This document shows, one piece after another, positions 6,311 through 11,168 of a stretch of DNA of 11,168 nucleotides (position 1 is its first letter; the number at the start of each line of letters is the position of its first letter). Under the pieces are notes generated by a model. The model was not told the origin of the DNA. It did no database searches and saw only the letters and a program-made list of their open reading frames with translations. This DNA comes from Thermoplasmata archaeon (lineage in GTDB: Archaea > Thermoplasmatota > Thermoplasmata > Thermoplasmatales > Thermoplasmataceae), in NCBI GenBank assembly GCA_021806345.1, contig JAJZXP010000098.1, positions 1-11,168 of the forward strand. The letters run 5' to 3'. Both the position numbers and the translations under genes were made by a program.

Positions 6311-7804
6311 ATGGTTAGTCAACCATTTTCAAATTACGATAAACAGGTTTTTATCCTGAATATTGAGAATCCAATTGACAGGGGTGCACTATTATCCCGT
6401 TACAGCAGAACATCGAACCTTGACATCAGGGAACTTTACAGGAAGGAATTTGAAAGCAACCCAAACAGGGGAAAGGATTTTTACGAAAGGGTATTCCTTG
6501 AGTATGGGGATGAATCTGTGGCAGAGCTTGTCACTGCACAACTTGCAATTCAGGATGTATCAAACATACTTTCTAAGATAATTGAGGAATCAAGGATAGG
6601 TCTATCATTCTTGGAAAAATCTTCTCGATATGTAAGTTATGATAAGTTAAGAAATGGCAAGTACCTATACCTGCCAATCGAAAAAACTGGAATTGATCTC
6701 TCATTCGAAAGTAAATATAATGATATCATGGATAAACTGTTCCATCTCTACTCCTCCTGGATAAATCCAGTGAGGGAGCAACTCAAAAAAGACATGCCAA
6801 AGGAATCCTTCAATGGCGAATGGGACAAGGAAAAGGAAAAGGCTTATGAGACAGCAATAAGATCAAGGGCATTCGATGATGTTCGCGCCATTCTACCAGC
6901 TTCAACTCTCACCAATATAGGTATTTCAGGGAATCTAAGATCATTTATTTACCTGATTCAAAGACTTAACTCTTCAAATGAAGTCGAGGCAAAGGAAATT
7001 GGAAGAGCTTTGTATGAGGAGCTGCTACAGCAGTTTCCGGAATTGATCAGATCTGCATCAAGCAAATATTCGGGACAAAACGAGGAATATATGGGTAAAA
7101 TTAAAACTACTTGTATTCCCAAAGAATCCATCTTGGAAACGGGAAAGAATAGGGTAAAACTACTTTCAACTAATGCAACCGATGTTCAATCAATCAAAAA
7201 CTTATTTCAGTTCAGAAATAATGAATTTTCTTCACTGGAAGAAATGTACAATTTCTACGGAAAACTGAGAAACAGCAGGCGAAATAAGTTACCAAGAGAA
7301 TTTGAGCATATCTGGGCGCAGTATGAGATTGTAACAAATTATGGGGCCTTCAGGGAGTTTCAAAGGCATAGGTTCATGTCTATAATCAGACCAAATCTTG
7401 ACTTATCACTTGGATATCATATTCCTGAATATATTGCAAAAACTGAAGGCTTGATGTTATCTTATCGTGAAATTATGCATGAAATCAAAGAATTTTACGA
7501 TGAAATTAAAATCAAGAGTGGAAGTAATGCTGCACAGTATATACTACCCATGGGAACACTTTACAAAATGGTTGTAAGTACAAATTTGAGGGAACTGGTT
7601 TATTTCTCGGAACTTCGGTCAACACCACAGTCCCATCCGGATTTAAGGGAATTATCAATAGGTATGGTCCAGCACTTTCTAGATAAGGTGCCAGAGTCCT
7701 CCAGCATTTTCAATTTTGTCGATAGAAATCTATATACTCTGGGCAGGTTTGATCAGGAATACAGAAAGGAGAAAAAATTGCAAAACCTGAACGGAGTTGA
7801 ATGA
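6311..7804 (+). CDS. Tandem ThyX-like protein (two flavin-dependent thymidylate synthase-type domains), function uncertain
   Basis: Started at ATG 6311 the protein has 497 aa, about twice a normal ThyX (220-270 aa). Both halves show the ThyX pattern. In the first, FLEYGDESVAEL (62-73) precedes SRIGLSFLEKSSRY (94-107), then ILPAS (194-198), NLRSF (208-212) and a QRLNSSNEVE segment (217-226). In the second, FQRHRFMS (350-357) is followed by ILPMGT (411-416), NLRELV (425-430) and LRSTPQSHPDLRE (435-447). The canonical RHRxxSxNExSxRY motif is split: the first half keeps the S..E.S.RY part but has SRI for RHR; the second keeps RHR but loses the serine-arginine-tyrosine part. A pseudo-dimer with one composite flavin/dUMP site, or a different flavin or nucleotide role, is possible. 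An upstream ATG (6281) would overlap the DUF35 gene by 29 bases and is not preferred. It is the third gene of the thiolase operon. Confidence 0.85.
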   Translation: MVSQPFSNYDKQVFILNIENPIDRGALLSRYSRTSNLDIRELYRKEFESNPNRGKDFYERVFLEYGDESVAELVTAQLAIQDVSNILSKIIEESRIGLSFLEKSSRYVSYDKLRNGKYLYLPIEKTGIDLSFESKYNDIMDKLFHLYSSWINPVREQLKKDMPKESFNGEWDKEKEKAYETAIRSRAFDDVRAILPASTLTNIGISGNLRSFIYLIQRLNSSNEVEAKEIGRALYEELLQQFPELIRSASSKYSGQNEEYMGKIKTTCIPKESILETGKNRVKLLSTNATDVQSIKNLFQFRNNEFSSLEEMYNFYGKLRNSRRNKLPREFEHIWAQYEIVTNYGAFREFQRHRFMSIIRPNLDLSLGYHIPEYIAKTEGLMLSYREIMHEIKEFYDEIKIKSGSNAAQYILPMGTLYKMVVSTNLRELVYFSELRSTPQSHPDLRELSIGMVQHFLDKVPESSSIFNFVDRNLYTLGRFDQEYRKEKKLQNLNGVE

Positions 7805-7880
7805 TTTTATAAATTCCATAGATTTCGGAATCAGATTGCAACAGAGGGATGTGTGCATTAAGTAGGGACTGTCATTCTCA

Positions 7881-7901
7881 AAAGAAACAAAACATTTATA
7901 T
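7881..7901 (+). promoter_or_regulatory. Promoter of the thermosome gene (BRE + TATA)
   Basis: Purine-rich AAAGAAACAAAAC (7881-7893), a good BRE, leads straight into TATA-box TTTATAT (7895-7901). Initiation about 25 bases downstream (near 7922-7926) would give a leader of roughly 15-19 bases carrying AAGGGG before the ATG at 7941. An inverted repeat, TTTACC (7913-7918) and GGTAAA (7932-7937) separated by 13 bases, spans the expected start site. Confidence 0.75.
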
Positions 7902-7940
7902 TGAAGAACAAATTTACCAATGGATTAAAGGGGTAAAAAT

Positions 7941-9581
7941 ATGATAAATGGACAGATGCCTATATTTATACTAAAGGAAGGAACGAACAGAGAACAGGGA
8001 AGAACGGCCCAAAGAAATAATATTGAAGCGGCCAAGGCTATTGCTGAAGCAGTTAGAACCACTCTCGGTCCAAAGGGAATGGACAAAATGCTGGTTGACT
8101 CAATTGGTGACATAATAATCTCCAATGATGGTGCAACAATCCTGAAGGAAATGGATGTAGATCATCCAACTGCTAAGATGATCGTTGAAGTCGCAAAATC
8201 TCAGGATACTGCAGTCGGGGACGGAACTACTACTGCGGTGGTACTTGCAGGCGAGTTTCTAAAACAGGCAGAAGAGCTTCTTGAACAGGGAGTTCACCCA
8301 ACAGTCATAGCGAACGGATACAGGCTCGCAGTTAACCAGACCAAAAAAGAGCTTGAAACCATCGCAAAGGAAGTCAAGGATGATAAATCACTTGAACAGG
8401 TAGCAAGAACAGCACTTTCAGGAAAGAATATCGGGCTGGGAGGAGACCTTCTTTACAAGTTAATAGTAAGGGCAGTCAACTCAGTAGCTGAAGAAAAGAA
8501 TGGAAAGACAATAGTAGAACCATCAAGTATCAAGATTGACAAAAAGAGCGGAGGAAATGTTAACGAAACGGAACTTATAACCGGTCTTATCATAGACAAA
8601 GAAAAAGTCCACGCCAAAATGCCCTCCGAAGTTAAGAATGCAAAGATTGCATTGGTTGATTCAGCTCTCGAAATTAAGAAAACTGAAATCGAAGCAAAAG
8701 TGCAAATATCAGATCCTTCAAAAATTCAGGATTTCCTGAACCAGGAAGTCGAAACCTTCAAGAATATGGTAGAAAAAGTGAAGAAGAGCGGAGCAAATGT
8801 TGTCCTATGCCAGAAGGGAATTGATGATATTGCCCAGCACTACTTAGCAAAAGAGGGAATATACGCAGTTAGAAGAGTCAAAAAGAGTGATATGGAGAAA
8901 CTTGCAAAAGCAACCGGAGCCTCAATAGTAACAAATCTTGACGATCTTTCAACCAAGCTTCTTGGAAAGGCCGAAAAGGTTGAAGAGAGAAAAATTGGAG
9001 ACGACAGAATGACGTTCGTTACTGGATGTGAAAACCCAAAGGCTGTGAGCATTCTCATCAGAGGCGGAACAGAACACGTAATCTCAGAAATAGAGAGAGC
9101 TTTAAACGATGCCATAAGGGTAGTTGCCATAACCAAAGAAGATGGAAAAGTCCTGCCAGGCGGAGGAGCAGTAGAATCTGAGCTTTCATTGAGAATAAGA
9201 TCATACGCAGCATCTGTTGGAGGAAGAGAACAGCTTGCAATTGATGCCTTCGCCAGAGCTCTTGAAGTAATTCCCAGAACACTCGCAGAAAATGCAGGAA
9301 TGGACCCAATCAACACTCTCATACAACTTAAGGCAGAGCACGAAAAGAAGAACAAGAATTTCGGAATAAGTTTCTCGGACAACAAAGTTGCAGATATGCT
9401 GAAGGTTGGAGTATATGACCCATTAAAAGTTAAAAGACACGCACTGGAAAGCGCAGTAGAGGTTGCAACTATGATTCTGAGAATCGATGATGTTGTTGCC
9501 AGCAAAAAGAGTGCGCCATCTCCGGGAGGAGCCGGTGGAATGGGAGGCATGGGCGGTATGGGTGGAATGCCGCCATACTGA
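7941..9581 (+). CDS. thsA: Thermosome subunit (group II chaperonin), closest to the Thermoplasma alpha subunit
   Basis: This ATP-driven cytosolic folding chaperonin subunit (546 aa) assembles into eight-membered double rings, usually with a second (beta) subunit that would be encoded elsewhere. Motifs seen: [11 protein letters not shown] (41-51), SNDGATIL (61-68), nucleotide loop GDGTTT (93-98) with catalytic-type D94, PGGGAVE (406-412), and D390 in ALNDAIRV. The segment around 245-280, including KIQDFLNQE, forms the helical protrusion that acts as a built-in lid. The N-terminus ([17 protein letters not shown]) and long central blocks match, from memory, the T. acidophilum alpha subunit nearly residue for residue. 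The C-terminus is a flexible tail with four GGM repeats (532-543) ending PPY. The gene has its own strong promoter and appears monocistronic. The alpha assignment is by recall, not alignment. Confidence 0.97.
   Translation: MINGQMPIFILKEGTNREQGRTAQRNNIEAAKAIAEAVRTTLGPKGMDKMLVDSIGDIIISNDGATILKEMDVDHPTAKMIVEVAKSQDTAVGDGTTTAVVLAGEFLKQAEELLEQGVHPTVIANGYRLAVNQTKKELETIAKEVKDDKSLEQVARTALSGKNIGLGGDLLYKLIVRAVNSVAEEKNGKTIVEPSSIKIDKKSGGNVNETELITGLIIDKEKVHAKMPSEVKNAKIALVDSALEIKKTEIEAKVQISDPSKIQDFLNQEVETFKNMVEKVKKSGANVVLCQKGIDDIAQHYLAKEGIYAVRRVKKSDMEKLAKATGASIVTNLDDLSTKLLGKAEKVEERKIGDDRMTFVTGCENPKAVSILIRGGTEHVISEIERALNDAIRVVAITKEDGKVLPGGGAVESELSLRIRSYAASVGGREQLAIDAFARALEVIPRTLAENAGMDPINTLIQLKAEHEKKNKNFGISFSDNKVADMLKVGVYDPLKVKRHALESAVEVATMILRIDDVVASKKSAPSPGGAGGMGGMGGMGGMPPY
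9534..9569 (+). repeat. Four GGM codon triplets at the thermosome C-terminus
   Basis: Four 9-base units encode Gly-Gly-Met (GGTGGAATG, GGAGGCATG, GGCGGTATG, GGTGGAATG). Codons differ between units, so the repeat is kept at protein level. Group II and group I chaperonins both commonly end in such disordered Gly/Met tails facing the cavity. Confidence 0.85.
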
Positions 9582-9585
9582 ACAA

Positions 9586-9622
9586 ATTTCCTTTTATAGT
9601 GTAAAATATTATTTATTCTTTT
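9586..9622 (+). other. AT-rich thermosome-sucC junction: T-rich terminator and/or sucC promoter candidate
   Basis: Just after the thermosome stop there are T-rich runs (TTTCCTTTTAT, 9587-9597, and TTTATTCTTTT near 9612-9622) of the kind that end archaeal transcripts. TTTTATAG (9592-9599) could also act as a TATA box for sucCD, predicting a start near 9621 and a leader of about 26 bases. The two roles cannot be separated from sequence. Confidence 0.35.
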
Positions 9623-9637
9623 AAGTAATCCCCATTC

Positions 9638-9642
9638 GGTGA
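9638..9642 (+). promoter_or_regulatory. Ribosome binding site GGTGA before the TTG start of sucC
   Basis: GGTGA, complementary to the anti-Shine-Dalgarno TCACC, lies 4 bases before TTG 9647-9649. No comparable site precedes the in-frame ATG at 9665. Confidence 0.55.
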
Positions 9643-9646
9643 AACA

Positions 9647-10753
9647 TTGAATCTTTATGAGTATATGGGGAAGCAAATATTTCGGTCATACGGTATACCT
9701 GTCCCCGACAGTTATTTGGTAGAAAGGCAAGAAGACGTTAAGAAATACGAAAATCCCGTTGTTGTCAAATCGCAAATCCTTCTTGGAGGAAGGGGCAAAT
9801 CCGGTGGAATAAAGTTTGCAAAATCACAATCAGAACTGGATGACTCAGTAAGAGAATTATTGGGATCAAAAATTCGAGGACTCAGTGTAACAAAGGTACT
9901 GATAGAACAGATGATCCATATAAAAAAGGAAATGTACGTCAGTATTGCGCTCGATAGAACCGCAAAGCAACCTCTTCTCATTGCAACTTCGAAAGGAGGT
10001 GTTGAGATAGAGACTGTTCCCCACGATCAATTATTTACCAGGCATATTGACCCGATTCTTGGATATTCCGATTTCATTGGAAGAGAAGCGTCAGCATTTA
10101 TGGATCTTGAAACTGGGATATCAAAACAATTCTTACCACTCCTGAAAACGCTTTACAAGATTTGGGATGAAGAGGACTGCGAACTTGTTGAAATTAATCC
10201 ACTAGTAATTACCGAGGAAGGCAAGCTCATCGCAGCGGATTCAAAGGTAGTTCTGGATGGGGATTCATTGTACAGACACAAGGAACTGGAAGTTGTAGAT
10301 CCTGAAAAAACTCCACTTGAACTGGAAGCACAGTCTAAGGGATATGCATTCATAGAGTTAGATGGAAATATTGGGGTGATAGCAAATGGTGCAGGTCTTA
10401 CAATGGCGACACTGGATGCTCTGACACTGCATAAGGGTAAACCCAGAAACTTTTTGGATTTGGGTGGAACAGACAATTCCGAAATCGTTTCAAATGCATT
10501 TGATCTTGTGTTGAAGGCAAATCCGAAGGCCATACTTGTTAATATTTTCGGGGGAGTCACGAAATGTGATACTGTTGCCACAGGGATTGTTCTTGCAAAG
10601 GACAAGCTAAATATCAAGCAACCAATTGTTGTAAGATTGAGCGGAATAAGAGATGATGAGGGAAGGAAGATTCTGAAAGACCATAGCATAGAGTCATTCC
10701 CAACTATGATGGAAGCCATAGAAAAGGTTGTAAAATTAGCAGGAGGTAATTAA
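9647..10753 (+). CDS. sucC: Succinyl-CoA synthetase beta subunit (ADP-forming)
   Basis: This citric-acid-cycle subunit (368 aa) couples succinyl-CoA and succinate interconversion to nucleotide phosphorylation, with the alpha subunit encoded next. The N-terminal ATP-grasp domain shows VVVKSQILLGGRGKSGG (38-54), the nucleotide-binding lysine and glycine loop, and the metal-site motif EINPL (182-186) with D198. The C-terminal CoA-ligase domain shows IANGAGLTMATLD (245-257), FLDLGGTDN (269-277) and NIFGGVTKCD (299-308). The start is TTG at 9647 because it restores the family's usual NL-EY opening (NLYEYMGKQIF); starting at ATG 9665 would remove it. Length is close to the usual ~380. Nucleotide preference (ATP or GTP) is not certain from sequence. 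The TAA stop is one base from sucD. Confidence 0.95.
   Translation: MNLYEYMGKQIFRSYGIPVPDSYLVERQEDVKKYENPVVVKSQILLGGRGKSGGIKFAKSQSELDDSVRELLGSKIRGLSVTKVLIEQMIHIKKEMYVSIALDRTAKQPLLIATSKGGVEIETVPHDQLFTRHIDPILGYSDFIGREASAFMDLETGISKQFLPLLKTLYKIWDEEDCELVEINPLVITEEGKLIAADSKVVLDGDSLYRHKELEVVDPEKTPLELEAQSKGYAFIELDGNIGVIANGAGLTMATLDALTLHKGKPRNFLDLGGTDNSEIVSNAFDLVLKANPKAILVNIFGGVTKCDTVATGIVLAKDKLNIKQPIVVRLSGIRDDEGRKILKDHSIESFPTMMEAIEKVVKLAGGN
10741..10747 (+). promoter_or_regulatory. Strong ribosome binding site AGGAGGT of sucD
   Basis: AGGAGGT within the last codons of sucC lies 7 bases before the sucD ATG, the best Shine-Dalgarno match in the window. Confidence 0.85.
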
Positions 10754-10754
10754 A

Positions 10755-11168
10755 ATGTCAGTTTATGTGGATGAAAATACAAATGTAATAGTTCAGGGAA
10801 TCACAGGTCACCAGGGGTCATTCCATGCTGGGGAAATGCTTGCTTTCGGAACGAAAATAGTGGCGGGCATATCACCAGGGAAAGCAGGAATGAAATTTAT
10901 GGATAAGGTTCCAATTGTTGCAACAGTTAAAGATTCTATGGAATTTGAGCCCCATGCCACAATGATCAGTGTTCCAGCACCATTTGTTAAAGATGCAGCA
11001 TTTGAAGCAATAGACGCTGGGATAAAATTTGTATACATATTGACGGAACACGTTCCCTTTCATGACTCACTGGAAATAGTACATAATGCCAGAAGGAAAG
11101 GAATAACAGTAATAGGACCGAACGGACCAGGCATCACTGCTGTTGGTAAATGCAAGATAGGAATCATG
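10755..11168 (+). CDS. sucD: Succinyl-CoA synthetase alpha subunit, N-terminal 138 residues (cut by window edge)
   Basis: The frame is open from ATG 10755 to the last base, giving 138 of an expected ~290 residues. The CoA-binding Rossmann domain is clear: VIVQGITGHQGSFHA (11-25), LAFGTKIVAGISPGKAG (29-45), the hydrophobic strand FVYILTEHVPFHD (92-104) and IGPNGPGI (120-127) followed by GKCKIGIM (131-138). The phosphorylated histidine lies in the second half and is outside the window. The residue after GPN is Gly where many homologues have Cys or Thr; that site varies in the family. One base separates it from sucC, with a shared transcript and strong ribosome site, so alpha and beta should be made together. 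Confidence 0.95.
   Translation, partial: MSVYVDENTNVIVQGITGHQGSFHAGEMLAFGTKIVAGISPGKAGMKFMDKVPIVATVKDSMEFEPHATMISVPAPFVKDAAFEAIDAGIKFVYILTEHVPFHDSLEIVHNARRKGITVIGPNGPGITAVGKCKIGIM

Noticed and set aside
6311..7804. Calling the protein a bona fide thymidylate synthase and naming it thyX
   Set aside because: Neither half has the complete signature motif and the length is double; only ThyX-like is supportable.
7805..7880. Possible small gene or hairpin terminator after the ThyX-like gene (GATTTCGGAATC near 7823)
   Set aside because: The arms are only 4 bases, no T-run follows, and no coding frame of useful length is present.
8840..9676. A 278-codon open frame on the minus strand opposite the end of the thermosome gene and start of sucC
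   Set aside because: It is antisense to strongly conserved coding sequence, has an unnatural Ser/Pro-rich composition mirroring the Gly/Met tail, and crosses the sucC start; it is a shadow of the real genes.
10153..10719. A 188-codon minus-strand open frame inside sucC
   Set aside because: It lies wholly opposite sucC's conserved CoA-ligase domain, is Ser-rich, and has no recognisable motif or ribosome site.
11115..11138. GPNGPG in SucD where many homologues have Cys or Thr after GPN
   Set aside because: This position varies among active enzymes (E. coli has Thr), so it is not evidence of altered function.

Overview
The window reads as chromosomal DNA from an archaeon of the Thermoplasmatales (Thermoplasma/Ferroplasma/Cuniculiplasma relatives). 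The main evidence is a thermosome subunit that, compared from memory, is very close to the Thermoplasma acidophilum alpha subunit along its whole length. Supporting points are archaeal BRE/TATA promoter elements, short or absent leaders, AGA/AGG/ATA-rich coding, GGAGG-type ribosome sites inside operons, and an extracellular binding protein packed with N-glycosylation sequons. The species cannot be fixed from sequence alone.

Layout. Positions 2-91 (+) hold the last 29 codons of a gene whose tail resembles trehalose-6-phosphate phosphatase-like HAD proteins. It meets, tail to tail with a 2-base gap, a minus-strand sugar-type ABC importer operon. Transcription there runs from 4248 down to 94: glycosylated, membrane-anchored solute-binding protein, then a single-chain permease in which the two usual MalF/MalG-type subunits are fused, then a MalK-type ATPase starting at TTG and overlapping the permease stop. 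A 313-base AT-rich divergent promoter region (4249-4561) separates this from plus-strand genes.

Positions 4562-7804 (+) form a tight three-gene operon: an SCP2-type thiolase homologue that has glycine where the nucleophilic cysteine should be, a zinc-ribbon/OB-fold DUF35 protein (the usual thiolase partner in archaea), and a 497-residue tandem ThyX-like protein whose flavin/dUMP motifs are divided unequally between its halves. No HMG-CoA synthase accompanies them here. A well-formed promoter (7881-7901) then drives the thermosome subunit (7941-9581), followed by the succinyl-CoA synthetase pair sucC (9647-10753, TTG start) and sucD (10755 to the window edge, incomplete).

Functionally the window combines sugar uptake, a possible acyl-CoA or isoprenoid-precursor module of uncertain chemistry, protein folding and a citric-acid-cycle enzyme. 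The points most worth following up are the cysteine-less thiolase with its DUF35 partner, the coupled double ThyX-like protein, and the fused sugar-type permease. No tRNA, rRNA, CRISPR array or mobile element was seen.
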